This document shows, in pieces, positions 1 through 12,974 of a stretch of DNA of 64,000 bases. This DNA comes from Branchiostoma floridae (Eukaryota > Chordata > Leptocardii > Amphioxiformes > Branchiostomatidae), in contig NC_049992.1 in NCBI RefSeq assembly GCF_000003815.2, positions 19,157,858 to 19,221,857 of the forward strand, written 5' to 3'. The position numbers and the translations under genes are program-made. The notes below the pieces were generated by a model that was given only the letters and a program-made list of their open reading frames with translations, was not told the origin of the DNA and did not search any database. The first letter of the stretch is position 1; every line of letters begins with the position of its first letter.

Positions 1-2287
1 AGTCTGCCAAGGGGTGTACCTGCGTGGCAAATGCACGCCCTTTTTGCAGGCTAAACTCACTGGTCAGTTTTGATACTATATTATGCCACCGTAGGATCTG
101 CTTGGAGATTACGATATTACTGAGATCAGGTGAGGGTCTGGTATCCAGGCTAGCCGTGTTATATAGCTCCCGAGTTGTCTTCTGTCCTCAACAGTATTTA
201 TCTAAGCACAAAGAGGGCAATTAATACGCAATAATAAGGGTGGATGCCAGGCTATGGTTTCTTGAGAAACAAATGAGAAAATGGTTTGTCCCACTCCGAG
301 AGTTGGCACACTAGCCGCGCGCTGAGCTTTTCAGCCCTCGTCTAATGGACGGGCGATACCAGACCGGCGGGGGGTTACCGCAGGGGGTTAAGATTTTCTG
401 ATGGGGCATGTTGGCCCTGGAGCCAAGAAGCAGGCCTGTGTAGGCCCTGGAAACAGTCTGGCATCCATCCGAAAGAAATTGTGAGTTGATAGATGAATAA
501 TTCAGTGGGAAAATACATGTATAATGAACACAATAGTGTCATTCCCGATCATTGAATGTCCAAGGGGGACAGAAATAGGGTTTGAACTGAGTTATTTCCT
601 GGCGAAGTGGTTCAATCCCTATGTTCCGAAATCCCAGGAAACTCAATGTGAATGGTTCCTGTATTAAATGCATGTTCCAACACAACAAGGCAGCGGGGAG
701 GTATAGCGATGGTTGGCAAATGCACACCCTTTGGCCGGCTATACTTCCTGGCCAGTTTTGCACCGTAGGATCTGCTTGGAGATAACCATTTACATTGGGT
801 TTCCTGGGACTTCGTATAAACACGGGGACTTCCCTTCGGAACATAAGGCGGTCAAATTCAGGATGTGACTCACTACGCAAGGTTGTGCCTTCTCAAAACT
901 CTGTTTTTAAACTATTTGCGCATGCAACAGTGTGAATAAAATAAATGTTATTTCAATGGCATGATTTAAAATATTTTTACTTAGTATTAGTATTATTAAA
1001 ATCAAACTATACTTCAAACTACGAACAAAATCTTCATTCTAAAATTCTGAGTTTTCTCATGACAGATTTTTGAATACATTATCGGTGTCAACTTACAGAT
1101 TTTCGTGCCCCGGGTATTCTAAGTATGCACATAACGAATAAATGAGATTCGTTGTATGCAGAATTCCGGCACCCCTTTATTGTGTTTTATTTTATTTATT
1201 CATTCAAGGTATTATTGTGTTAGATTTTACACAAATCTAAAAATTTGGTTACGATTATCGGGAAACGAAAGAACGCTTTCAGAAGACACATAATACTTTT
1301 GAACGTTGGATTTCTGTAGACTAGTCTGTGTAACGCAAACTCCGCTATCCGGAGCTTGTAGCCTCCTCCGCGCGGCAATGTACGACGGGCCTGAGAAGGG
1401 CGATTAAATCAGGCTAACCGCAGACTTGCAGCGGCTCCCAAAATAGATGCCACGGGGGTCCTTTCTCTATAGACTACTAGTATTGTGTTGTGACTACCTC
1501 CTTGTTTTTTCAATCAAACTTTTAAAGTGAATCTTATTTCGGGCCTCAATTTGAGGCTGCACAGTCAAATCCAGTAGGATTGAGTCGCACGACCCTCTCT
1601 TCCAAGAAAGTCTTTGTAAAGCAAACTCCGCCGTCTGTGGGTATAACGGGCATTGGCATGCAGGTTGGGCGTCGCGAATATTTAGGAACACTGCATATTT
1701 TGGCGTGAAGGACATCGCTCTACTATGAAACTCGGTTTTCCACGAACCCATAGGCCCTCTCCCTTAGTACATCAAATCGCAGAACAAAGGACAACACCTC
1801 ATTGATATTTGTCGCACAACAATAACAGACTAATTACGGCTGCACGTCTGGGGCTGTCTGAGTCTACTAACATATAAGTGACAGGACGATTATCATAACA
1901 GCTTGCGTACAATCGGAAACGTATTGAATGGACACGCACTAGTTCTAGTAGTTGTCGTCGCAAGGTCTCATGACGTTTGCGACACGTCCTGCGTCTACTT
2001 ATTTGCCGCACAGCTTGGAATGGTTAGGGCGTCTCCACGAAAAAATGCAAAATTTGACATTCGTAAGCCTATTTTTGAAATTGAATATGCCATATCTAAC
2101 TTAAGTAAGCTTACTAAAATGCAGTTTCATGTCACGAAATTCATCTTGCTTTGGACGGAGCGGGGGAATTTTTCCCGTCCCAGCAAGTAAATTTCCGTTC
2201 CTCCTGGGACGGAGGGACGGGTCCTGGAGACAGCCCTGCGCCACCCTGTCTTATTCCCTCTCGCAGCGGAATTCCAAAAGAAACAGG
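1..2287. other. Gene-free repeat-rich stretch
   Basis: No open frame here has splice context or family resemblance. Near 90-115 and 765-795 the motif ATCTGCTTGGAGAT appears, the terminal sequence of the small inverted-repeat element resolved at 5601-5748, so both are probably decayed copies of that family. The rest is AT-rich and featureless to me. Confidence 0.5.
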
Positions 2288-2295
2288 GAGTCAAC

Positions 2296-2461
2296 TAGCC
2301 TCCATAGCAGGCTCTCTATGGCCTTTTTTGGCACTTTTGCTTTTGTACTGGGTCGCTGATTGCTGGCCTCTCTGATAGCCGGCCATTTTTTTTTTAAGTA
2401 CAAAAAGAAATGGCCAGCAAAAATGCCAAAAAAGGCCATAGAGAGACTGCTATGGAGGCTA
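2296..2461. mobile_element. hAT-type MITE, 166 bp
   Basis: The terminal inverted repeats begin TAGCCTCCATAGCAG and end CTGCTATGGAGGCTA, and the match continues inward for about 40 bases. The element is flanked on both sides by the same eight bases, GAGTCAAC (2288-2295 and 2462-2469). An 8-bp target-site duplication is the hAT signature. It has no coding capacity, so it would depend on a transposase in trans. Confidence 0.85.
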
Positions 2462-2469
2462 GAGTCAAC

Positions 2470-3780
2470 ATCCTACCTATTTTTCCAACAGTGACTGACC
2501 AAACCGTGATGAGGGATGCTTCACAAATAGTTTGACCAAAAACTGATCGAAAGTAACCAGTCAGTAATAAGTTAGTACCAATAAACAACGAGTAGCGCCT
2601 GTCTTTGTTTAGAAACGAACGCAGTAGATCTAATCCTTCGGCTTGACATAATTTATCATAGAGAACACGCCGCAGAGCCCAACTTATTCTGACGGTGCTG
2701 GGGCATTCCAGAACGACCTACAGTGCCCCCGTAGCAGATCGATAATTGACGATAATTTCCTTTGTTGCAGTGAAGTGTACTCTCCAAGTAGAGGTTAGAC
2801 TTGTATTGTCACAACACAGTAAAACATAGAAAGCCCGATAGAAACGACTAAAAAATCATTAAAAAAAAACAGCCGGTTTTGGGGTGATGTTAAGGCTAAT
2901 TTTTCTCACTATCTTCTCCTATTCCCATAGTTTTGCCACACGTTTACCGGGTTTTCAGGTGCATCTAGGCGGGATAGCACTAGTGTCGAGGTTGGCACCG
3001 TAAGTTTCCCCGGATATTTACCGGCGTGTACACGGCATCCCGTCCTGTCTGTATGTACACTGTCCCCGTGGAGACCCGGGTTGGGCTACCGCAGAACCAC
3101 AGGGGACCGCAGGAGCTAACCACATCGTGAAATCCTCATTACTACAGCCCGCACTGACACCTCCCAATCAGTCAATTATTCAGGCTTTATTTTTGTACAC
3201 ATGACGTACAATTGACTAGACTGACTGACTGACTGACTGACAATTGTTAACCATTAACCCGTATTGATTTTTAATCAATACAAGACGCATTACAAAATAG
3301 AAAGCCCCATAACAACGACTAAAAAACTTAAAACAAGAAATCTTTTTAAAAAAGCTGTGCCTTGCCGCGTGGTAGGAATATCGTCAGGAAAAGGTAGGTC
3401 GGCACTTCAAGCCCGGCAAGGCAAAATGCTGTGCCTTGGCGTGCAGTAAGGAGAATTTTGAGCAAAAATACCGCAGAATTATGGTTAGAAAACCCAAGGA
3501 GCTTTTATCCTTGGAAAACCCCACATTTTATTATTTCAGGGGTCCCTGGTCCAATTTAAAAGAAATAATAAGTGTACCGTCCAAAATAAGAACGTAGCGG
3601 GTGGATTCTGCGGCTGAAAAAAATAAACGTAACTGTTACCTAAACATGCACTCTTGAAAATGCAGACCAAAAAGTCCCAAAGGTGGGTTTTCATGGTTCT
3701 GGTCGCATGACGAAAATATTCTTATATCAAATGGATGTTATAAAAAGGTAAAAGGACAATTGAAAAAAAAAAAAAAAACT
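2470..3780. other. No gene seen
   Basis: Unique-looking AT-rich DNA with a short GACT tetranucleotide run near 3219-3240. No coding exon or structured RNA was recognised. Confidence 0.4.
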
Positions 3781-3852
3781 TTCACTAGGCGGGTTCGAAC
3801 CGGGGTCGGCAGTGTGGCGACTAATCACGCTAACCACTATGCCATGCTAACA
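3781..3852 (-). repeat. tRNA-like sequence (tRNA pseudogene or SINE head)
   Basis: On the minus strand there is an A-box-like stretch (GGCATAGTGGTTAGCG) followed by a B-box (GGTTCGAACC), then a T run that would end Pol III transcription. The anticodon and acceptor stems do not pair properly, so it is not called as a functional tRNA. A decayed tRNA or SINE head fits best. Confidence 0.45.
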
Positions 3853-5372
3853 TTCACAGTACCAACTTGTATTAACAGGTATCCAAATCTAAGGCATAAC
3901 TTGAATACGTCCGTTCATTCCAAGATTCAAAGATTCTAATGTCTAATCCTCCGAAAAATGTCTAAACAACTGTTACTTATGTGAAAAGTTTGTAATGAGA
4001 CGAGAGCCTGGCAAAATAATGTCGGGAAAGGCATGTTACAAGCTCTGATTGGCTGGCTGGAATCTCAGTGTGTCAATAGCCTGTTTAGGCTATAGGCACA
4101 CTCAGTGTGTCAATAGCCACAGCGATATAACAAAATGATCCTAAATATTATCTATTGCGACTTCTCGTGTGACGTTTTGAGCTGGCGCTCTCCTAAACTC
4201 ACGTTAGCGTTTTGCTGCGGTCTCGGAAGGCCTCTCCAACGTTTTGATGACGTCATGGCTACTTATATATTCACATACAATTTATTAGCCTGATTTGGAA
4301 ATTGTTTCATCTTTATGAATAGCTAATGCAATTCTTGTTGCGAGATAATGCACTTGATTTTATGTCACTCCAAATGAATTTGGAATTTTACCATACAAAC
4401 GCTTCATTTATTCAATGTAACCAAATATTAAATGCTTTTAGAACCGACCGCAAACAGAAACAAATACGTAAAATGGACGGTTTAAAATTCAACAGGGATG
4501 TACCATTGTCTGCCTGAGCCGTCAAACTTGTCCATGAGAAGGCGATTTGGAAGGGCCTTATGGAAGAGCAAGGTTAACAGGTCCGTCCGTCCGTCCAAGG
4601 AAGAAAGTTGGCGTAAAGCCTTGCCTGGCGGCAAGGCAAAAAACAACAACAACCGGAGCCTAACCTGTGCTTAGAGAGTAGTGAAGTGCGGATACCCTGG
4701 TGTTGGCGCGTGCTGTCACGCCCAGCATGCCAGAACGATAGACAGCGCTAATCTCCAAGCAGATCTTATGGGGGCATAAGATAGCATCATAAGGCTGGGG
4801 AAGAAGTTTAGTCGGCAGAGGAGTTTTATTGGCCACCGCGAAGTTCAAAAACCCAAGTGAATACGATCAGTAAAGATGCCAAGTTGCAAACAAGAAAACC
4901 TGACACAGGAGGTGTTTAGTTAAGCACACTTTTTATTGCAAAATATACATATACACAACAACCAGACAATATAAAGCGTTGTGTGTGTACAACGCACCTA
5001 CTGACCTAGTCGATACTTGTCTTCGTCTATTCCAGCGATCTCTGGGGAAAGCCCCCGCTGTGAACTGGCGCGGCTCGCCGCGTTTGTCCCAGATTCTGGC
5101 TCGGAAAGGTTGTAAAACTATCATCCCAGTCAGTTTTCACGTAAGAGTAACCCGTAGCAGATAAATGACGATAATTTCCTTGGCTGTACTGAAGTGCGGA
5201 CCCCGTGGTGTTGGCGCGTGCCTCACGCCCCCCCCCCCCCCATTAGCGCGCATTAAAAACGGCTCACTTTCACCAAGTACTTCACTTCACTTACTGCGCA
5301 CTAATTCATGGGATCATTGTCTCCGCATCAGAATCATAAACAATGACACTAGCTCGGAAAGGTTGTAAAACT

Positions 5373-5586
5373 TAGCCTCCTTCACAGGCCTCTCTGGGAA
5401 GCTTGGCAATTTTTTTTGGGGGGGGGGGCGTTAGGTCCATTCCCGATTTTTAACCCGGAATATGCCGGGAAAGGAATATATGCCGGGAAAGGAATATACA
5501 CCGGAAAGCTTGTACGGGCTAGGCGAAATCGGCTTCCCCCCAAAAAAATTTGCCAAGCTTCCCAGAAAGGCCGGTGAAGGAGGCTA
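5373..5586. mobile_element. MITE, 214 bp
   Basis: Terminal inverted repeats of about 50 bp start TAGCCTCCTTCAC and end in the reverse complement, with GGGAAGCTTGGCAA inside. The termini resemble the hAT MITE at 2296-2461. The flanks share AACT, and the intact empty sequence is present at about 5111-5130. The short flank repeat may be a shortened 8-bp duplication. Confidence 0.75.
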
Positions 5587-5600
5587 AACTATCATCCCAG

Positions 5601-5748
5601 CTAGTCTCCAAGCAGAGATTGTATCAAAGCTGCCAAAGGAGTATAGCCGGCCAAAGGGAGATAGCCGGCTAAGGGAGTCAAACGGGCACCGGTGACTTGC
5701 CAGCTTTGATACTATTTCTAAGGCACCGTAGGGTCTGCTTGGAGACTA
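5601..5748. mobile_element. hAT-type MITE of the CTCCAAGCAGA family, 148 bp
   Basis: It starts CTAGTCTCCAAGCAGA and ends TCTGCTTGGAGACTA. It is bounded by CATCCCAG on both sides (5593-5600 and 5749-5756), a perfect 8-bp target-site duplication. The empty site is in the upstream duplicate near 5123-5131. Related ends occur near 90, 765, 4745 and 63975. Confidence 0.85.
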
Positions 5749-5969
5749 CATCCCAGTCAGTTTTCACGTAGGAGTAACCCGTAGCAGATAATTGACCATA
5801 ATTTCCTTGGCTGTACTGAAGTGCGGACCCCGTGGTGTTGGCGCGTGCCCTCACGCCCCCCTCATTAGCACGCATTGAAAACGGCTCACTTTCACCAAGT
5901 ACTTCATTTCACTTACTGCGAACTAATTCATGGGGTTATTGTTTCCGCATCAGGATCATAAACAATTAC

Positions 5970-7370
5970 TCAAGTACCTAAAGACAACCTAAGCATTGTC
6001 AGAGAATTAAAACTGGATAATGTATTTTGCGTGATATTGGCATTGTCCCGATATCTTAGTCCCACAAACTAGCGCCCACGTTCCTCAACAGATCGTTGTT
6101 GTGCCAAAGTTCAGCCGCTCAGTTTCGAACATCCTTTGAAACTAGCTATAGCCTTACACAGCCTAAGTCGGATAGTTCAAATTTATTGTCAGTTACAAAA
6201 TATACCTTTCATTCCTTTTCCATACATAATATCGCCTACCTGATTCCTTATATCCACTTTAATTTATAATGCATTATGTTGCAATGGCTTTGTGCACATA
6301 ATCTACGTATATGTGTGTAATTGAGTGATCATTGCAACTGTTTCCAAAGTTTTCAGTCGTACGTAGCTAGTGTATAAGCGCTAAACCCTAAATCCGTTCT
6401 TCAATTTTCAAAACAACAGGTGATTCGACTCTTCATGGCGAGGAGACATGTGACTGCGGAGGCGCTTGCAACTGTCACACTTTCACGTCAAACAAAGAGG
6501 AGAACTGATATTCCAGTAGGTCGCATCAAAGATGCTATTCGATCAAAACGTGCGTTCGCTGACGATGTGCCGTCTTGAGTGCCGTTCAAAAGGAATTGAA
6601 ACCTTTTTCATGGACCGAGACCCCGTGCAGCAAGATTCTCCAACACGTCACTTACACGCTTTGAATCCTCCCCACTACCACCGATGCCCCGTTCTCGCAC
6701 ACTGTCTAACCGTCCACATTGCAACCTGTATATTACGTCAAGTACATGTGATTTCGGTTTGACTACATTTTTCCACGAACAATACATTCAATGGCTTAAT
6801 CATATTGTGCTAGGGTACTGCCATATGATATTTGTAACACTATAATTCTTGAAATGTGTAATCCAAGATGTAGTGAAGTTGTGATGTCACATGTTGCCAG
6901 TAGTCTCTGATTGTTCTTTCTCTCGTGTCCATGTTTGACCACTGAGTTTATACCGCAAACGTTTACACATCGAATTGTATCGAACACAAGCTGAACTTGA
7001 ATCGTTTGATAAGGGCCATGTAGGTTTAGAACTTGTGATTAGAGCTATCAGTAACAAACGAATAGCTTGAAATACTTTGCTGACAAATGTGCAACAAGGC
7101 ATTGCTAAAATACAACCGATGATTAGCCATATGATATATACAAGTATAATCAAGCTAAATATAAACTATAAAGGGTCCATCCCTCTGTACATTGCACCAT
7201 TTGTATTGTAACCAGTAGTTTTACGTCTTCAGTTGTATAGTTTTGCCTTTTTCCTTGCCAATCAATACACCTAATTGCAATGGACTAAGAGTGCGTAATT
7301 TGCGTATGTATGTGTGTGTGATTGCTGATTATATTTGCATATTTATATTTATAAAAGATATTAAAGATTT
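5970..7370. other. No gene seen
   Basis: About 1.4 kb of AT-rich DNA. The open frames are short, lack splice partners and resemble nothing I know. Confidence 0.4.
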
Positions 7371-7375
7371 ATCCC

Positions 7376-7752
7376 AGCTACTGACAGGTCGACCGAGCAA
7401 ACCTTTTGGCTTACCCCAACTACTAGCTGGGCGATCGCCCCCCAACTACTAGCAGGGCGATCGCCCCCAACTACTAGCAGGTCGATCGCCCCCCCAACTA
7501 CTAGCAGGGCGATCGCCCCCAAGTACTGACAGGGCGATCGCCCCCAAGTACTGACAGGGCGATTGCCCCCAACTACAGGCAGGGCGACCACCCAAAGCTA
7601 CCAACAGGGCGATCGCCCCCAACTACCAGCAGGGCGATCGCCCCCAAGTACTGACAGGGCGATCGCCCCCAACTACAGGCAGGGCGACCACCCAAAGCTA
7701 CCAACAGGGCGATCGCCCTGGACTACAGGCAGGGCGATCGCCCCCAAGTATC
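7376..7752 (+). repeat. Minisatellite, 25-27 bp unit with a GGGCGATCGCCC palindrome
   Basis: About 14 tandem units of the type CTACTAGCAGGGCGATCGCC lie here. Most carry the 12-bp perfect palindrome GGGCGATCGCCC; divergent units read GCGACCACCC. A larger block of alternating variants is itself duplicated (about 7550-7620 and 7649-7715). Long open frames across it are by-products of the repeat. Confidence 0.9.
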
Positions 7753-8635
7753 CTTCACTTTTGTGAAATCAAGACGACACGACTGGACAATTCAGACTTT
7801 GTACGGGGCAATCGCCCCCACAAGTCACTATTCCCAGGATTTGGGTGTCTTGAAAAGTTTCATTCTAATCCAATATGGCTTGATTTTCAAAAAATTTCGC
7901 ACTGCGTTTTCTGATTTTCAAGTCGAAAAAAAAGGAATAAAATGGATTTTCCTTTATTATTTTGGATTCTGTTGGACATTTTTGTCGGGCGGGAGGGTGT
8001 TGTCTTCCGCGCGCGGCCGGTCGAACTTACGGTGGTCAAATGCACCAGCAAAATCATCCGCATCCTGTGACTCCAATATTACACATAAACCCTTTCAGTG
8101 CTTTAGACTTATATTCTATATTTACCCATTGAAACAACGCTAATATGATAACGCTGTACTTTTGTATGCAAAACTTGTGAAACACAATCTTCAATACAAT
8201 GTAATATATAGAACATAGGTGGTATTTTCTTGAAAAAAAAAACAGTCATGACGATTAAAACACACATTGTTAACACGAAAATGCAGCAACTTTATTCAGA
8301 AAAAGTGAAGAGTGAATTGTATAGTGTTATGCGTCAGACCAAAGATATTATGTGGTGGTTCCAGAACACATTATTGTATGGGCTAGATCCGTATGGCATA
8401 CTCGACATAGCAGAAACAAAATGGCCGAAAGTAGCCATTCAAAGATTAACAATGGAGTTAAGTCAGCGTGTTGTCAATATGTGTTGCTTACTCAGTCTAT
8501 GGTATAAACAGAAAAAGAAAAACCTGATAACACCACACAAGGCAGGCAAATCATATAAAGACATCCTCTAATCAAGAAAGTTACAGGAAAATCCCTATAA
8601 CCTATACACTTTACAATTCCCTAAAATAGCAACAA

Positions 8636-9250
8636 CTTTTTTTGTTATGCCTTCATTTTGGAGAGACCATCAAACTAAAGCCTTATTTAAAGCTAGTTGT
8701 AATATAGTATGGTATATTAGATATAGAATAGAAACAAAACCTCCAAAAGACCATAGGTATGAAAAACATCTGATGATTAACAAAACAGTTAAATCGGTGT
8801 GCTACACATGAACCTTATCATTAAACCTGACTCAGTCTATACGTGACACACGAACAAAGAATCACCACTTTATCCCAATCTCTAGAATTTTTAGTGCCTA
8901 TGTGGGTGGTAAACGTAGTTTGCAAGATAGAAATATTGCGAAAAATGGTATATCTGTTGCCCCTGTCCAAATCCAATACATTACCACCCAAGAGAAGGCG
9001 ATATGCCGAAAGTGAAAGCACTAAGGATACTCTGTAAACTCTGTTCACTAAGATATCAACAATTCTTCTTATTATGCTTCCATTAGGAGACCATCAAACT
9101 AAAGCCTTATATACAGGTGATTGTAATATACTATGGTATATTTGATATAGAATAGAAACAAAACCTCCAAAATGACCATAAGTATGACAAAAAAGCTACG
9201 ATTAACAATGCTGTTAATTCAGTGTGTTACACATGTATCATTAAACCTTA
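8636..9250 (+). repeat. Tandem duplication in the downstream flank of the GTPase unit
   Basis: A block containing GACCATCAAACTAAAGCC and ATAGAATAGAAACAAAACCT at 8665-8835 recurs at 9090-9265. Diverged copies recur at 13080-13200 and 16440-16560, each downstream of a GTPase gene or relic. The block is therefore part of the multiplied unit of this locus. Confidence 0.7.
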
Positions 9251-9264
9251 CTCAGTCTACGTAA

Positions 9265-9321
9265 CAATTACCAGTATACAAAGCAATTACCAGTATACAA
9301 AGCAATTACCAGTATACAAAG
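9265..9321 (+). repeat. Three perfect copies of a 19-bp unit
   Basis: CAATTACCAGTATACAAAG is repeated three times head to tail without change. Confidence 0.95.
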
Positions 9322-9775
9322 ATATGCTCCAATATACCATGTGACATTGGGTTTGTTAGGAAACTGCCTATCAGTGACAAAAAATCTGAATTATTACGAG
9401 ATAAGTTTTTCTTTAAGCCACCGGGTGACAGCACCGTGTGGAAGGACACAAGCGGGCGGGCTACGGTGGCCTTGTTACCGGGCAGTCACGCTCAACAGGT
9501 GGCAAAAATGGAAACCTCGTTTATCCAATACCCATTTACCTCAAATATACCGGAAATTCCACTATCAGGACAGAATGAAGAAAAAAAAATTCTCTATTTC
9601 TATGCCTCTTCGCCCTCACAGGCCTATAGAAGTGGGCTATAATCTACAGTAGTAGTAGTTCTTTCTCGAAAGTGCCGAGTGCAGTATGAACAATTTTCGA
9701 AACCCTATCGCAAAGGTAACACAAACAGCATACCCATTCAGATGCTATTCATGGAAGCTCTTGTAAAATCCTTCT

Positions 9776-11099
9776 TTACGAGGTAGTGCACCACGACTCA
9801 GGTGCAGGTGGAGCCGGTTTGGCTTTGATATTCGGGTCTGTCAGATTCATCCAAATGTTCAGTAACTTTCTGTCGATTTCTGCATTTGGCTTCATGACAC
9901 GGTAGTCGTCTGGATCAGGCCACGGAGTAACGTCCTCGCAGTACAGCGAAGAGATCTTGAATCGCCCCTGGTGGCCTATGAGGTTAAAGGCGGCTTGGGC
10001 ACCCAGCACGCGTTGCTGAAGATCGTGGGGGTTGGGGCATTTGTCGACCTTGGTCACCAACACAATGAATGGCACATCTATAGACGTTTAGATGGAAAAC
10101 AAATTTAAAGACAGTTAAAATCCATACTACCAACACACTGTCGTTTGAAAGGCAAGAAATTTTGAACTTTTTCAGTATCGATACAGCAATTTATGACCAC
10201 ATTAGTTGCCGTCGCATCTAGCGTTGTATCCAGTCATAATTTGACGGGCAGAAATTATTTTATACAAATTACAGATGAATGAACATATGAGCTAAGAAAA
10301 TAAAATGAGTTTTTTTACCGTGCCCTTTCTCTGCTCCCGACCTGATAGCTTCCACTAGATTGTAGGGAACCATTTTGTCTGCTGACAAGACGAAAACGAT
10401 CCGGTCAAACGTCATTTGGCGATCTACTCGTCTAAATTTACTTCTGAGCTGATCCGGGGTTTGATCCATGCATTCGATGACGTTGGTGCCAGATGGTATA
10501 CGGCCGTCCAGTGTCAGCGAGACGATTGTAGAGTACACTTCTTCGGTGGCATCTGGAAACCCTGCACAGTCCCAGAAGACGATGTTCTTGTTGTAATCAG
10601 GCATTGGATGTGATTCGCCCACCTCATGGCAACTGCATGAGGAAAATATGATCTTAATGTTAATTCCTTACACTTCCGGATTAATGCTTGAAAGAAATGA
10701 GGAAAGTACAACTGAGGAGAAACCACTTTCAATGGAAATTTGCTGATAGAGCATTGCTTCTTAAAAAATGACGGTAACGTGAAACAGCACTGCAACAAAA
10801 ACGACTTACTTATCATCAAACATGACGAAGCTTTCCAGGCAACTGGTCACCCGACTTTCGCCGACGAGTCTCTGTGCCATTTCGTGGGTAGAGGCTGTCC
10901 GACCGTAGCGCGCGATTTCGTGCCAAGTCCCAGTGACGGCCATAATCATCGAGTTGATATAGGATGATTTGCCTGAGCCGGGCATACCGACCACAAGGAC
11001 ATTTAACTTTTTTCCAGGCTGGTCGTGGAGTGTGTGGGTTAGGCGACTTTTTACTCTGTCGCGCAGTTCGTTCAACGACATCCCCTGTGCCTCCGCCAT
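9776..11099 (-). CDS. Small IFI44/IRG-like P-loop GTPase with CaaX end (copy 1)
   Basis: Three exons on the minus strand, 11099-10810, 10632-10319 and 10077-9776, join in phase to a 301-residue protein. G1 is GMPGSGKS (residues 38-45), the Walker B/G3 motif is DCAG (118-121, in FWDCAGF), and G4 is TKVD (210-213). The last four residues, CTTS, after a Pro/Ala-rich linker, fit a CaaX prenylation box. The G domain resembles the interferon-induced IFI44/IRG-type GTPases of animals, but no helical effector domain follows, so it is shorter than IRG or GBP proteins. The start MAEAQ is shared with the paralogue at 17150-18738. A TATATATA run lies about 40 bp upstream of the ATG. GTP binding is well supported; a role in cell-autonomous immunity is inference. 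Confidence 0.85.
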
Positions 11100-12034
11100 T
11101 TTAACGGAACAAAATTTGCCTAGGTGCAATGCAATATATATACCGTGAGTTGCTGTGCTCTGAATGCCGAGCGTAGGTGAGCTTAGGAAAGGTGTCGACA
11201 CCTCATGACCAATAAGCAGACGGCATTGAGTTCAGCTTCACATGTCAACAGAGTAAACCAATAGCAGACCGGCATAGTTGGTCATACCTCTATTATGTTA
11301 ATTAGGTACCTTTTCAAGGGATCTATTGAACTGCCATACTAATGTATAGGATATCTGCACCAAGCGAAAAATGTAACTATGGTAACGTAGCATTTAACGT
11401 AACATTAACGTAACATAACGTACTTTTTCGTTCAATTGTATTCAGGGTGCAAGTCGTTAGGTAACCCCACTGATTAGCCATCTTGATCAAAGTCTGTGGA
11501 TCAGCGGGCTCGAACTCAATTGCAATTCTTGCAATGTCTAAGGTTGGACTGAGTCTCTAGGCAGATTTACCGCTGGCAGTATAAAGTAAAAAGCGGGGCC
11601 AAGCAGTGCCCCACCACCACCGGTCGGCCTCAGCTCGGACATGCTGTAAGGGATTGTATTTGTCATCTCGAATTGTGACGTAAAGCAGGCGGCCCCGTGT
11701 AGGAGGGAACTTCAAGTCTTAGCCTCTATCCTCAAAATATTCACCTGTCAGCAAGTATGCAACGGTAGTTACTCCACTGCTTGCAGACAGTTGATCTCTG
11801 GTGTTGTTATGTTAAAAGTCGTGCTCGGCATGCAAGCCTATCAGGTGACGGTAGCGTTATAAATTGGTCTTGGATACTAGTATACAAAATAAAAAGAGAA
11901 AAGTGTCAGATAGAATCTATATAGTCTTTCGTCAGGGATCTTTTCCAACAACTGTCCCGAAATGGCACCTGAAAAATCTGGAAAACAGTCTTATTGAAAC
12001 CCTCAATTGACTGATATGTTGCTACCATGTTTAA

Positions 12035-12974
12035 CCCTCATCCGACCGTATGGGGTCATTTTTGACCCCAGGCGTATATCTTAATCTGTCATAGCAACAT
12101 TTTTCATCGGAGAAAAATTTCCTTCCATGAATTTGTTTGTATACATGTCTTACAACATCTACCAATTTTTCACCGAGTTTTGTCCATTATTGTAAAAGCT
12201 ATACCTGAAAGTTTGTGTCTGGTTCGGTGGGGTCAAAAATGACCCCAGCCAATTATGAATCATTAATTACATAAATATCAAGACATGTCAATGAAATAAC
12301 AGGCATTCCTCATCATTGCTATTACAGCAATACGTTATAGTTGCTTAGATGATTAAACACCGAATATTTTGAAAGAAATTTAGTATTTTAGTGTAAAACA
12401 CAGTTTTTCGACATTCTGCATAAATTATGATAATACGCACTAATTACCTTTGCTAATGAAAGTGAAAATGTTTCTAATTAATTAAGAAACAATATATGGA
12501 CATAATGTGCAGAAGGAACTTATAAGAAAGATCTCTGCGGGAAAATAGACAAGAGTTATTTTATGTGTGTGTTTCGATGGCGGAATATGGTGCATAATTA
12601 AGTAATAAATTCGTTACTTTTCACAAATATTGTATTTTTTCTTGTTAAATAGCATTATTATGCTATAAGTATTATTGCAGCATCAAAACCTTTGTTTAGA
12701 AATCTATAATTCAAAACATTGTTTAAGTAAGTTTAGTATGGTAGATTTTCAGAGCAAATGTGGTTTCTCCTCATATTCTGCATAAATTATGATAATGAGT
12801 AATAACTACTGACACCAAAACTTGTTAAAATATTTTTCATAGATTAGTGAAACAGTAAATACATAGAAATGACAAAATAAGCCAGCAGAAATATGTCTAT
12901 GAGCAAAAAAAATGGGGTCAAAAATGACCCCATACGGTCAGATTCGTCGTAAAAATGTAACGGTCGGATGAGGG
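12035..12974. mobile_element. Non-autonomous piggyBac-like element, 940 bp
   Basis: It is bounded by TTAA on both sides (12031-12034 and 12975-12978) and has termini CCCTCATCCGACCG and its reverse complement, as expected for piggyBac-type elements. The hairpin motif GGGGTCA-4nt-TGACCCC occurs three times: 12052-12069, 12229-12246 and 12914-12931. CTGCATAAATTATGATAAT occurs twice inside. No transposase is encoded. The paralogous segment at about 14815-14850 lacks the element and reads TTGA at the site. Confidence 0.85.

Larger units (their letters stand above)
5098..5968 (+). repeat. Tandem duplication, second unit carrying two insertions
   Basis: A unit of about 250 bp (5098-5350) containing CAGTCAGTTTTCACGTA and ending near AAACAATGACACT is repeated at 5351-5968. 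The second unit is longer because two small inverted-repeat elements sit inside it. The first unit preserves the uninterrupted sequence and so serves as an empty site for both insertions. Confidence 0.8.

Noticed and set aside
539-880. 113-residue minus-strand frame
   Set aside because: No recognisable domain, no splice sites, and it crosses a MITE end near 765-795.
4247-4254. CRE palindrome TGACGTCA as a regulatory site
   Set aside because: It is an isolated 8-mer more than 5 kb from any gene start; chance occurrence cannot be excluded.
8230-8571. 113-residue open frame on the plus strand
   Set aside because: Its second half belongs to the duplicated flank block that recurs at 13080 and 16440 without an open frame, and it resembles no family.
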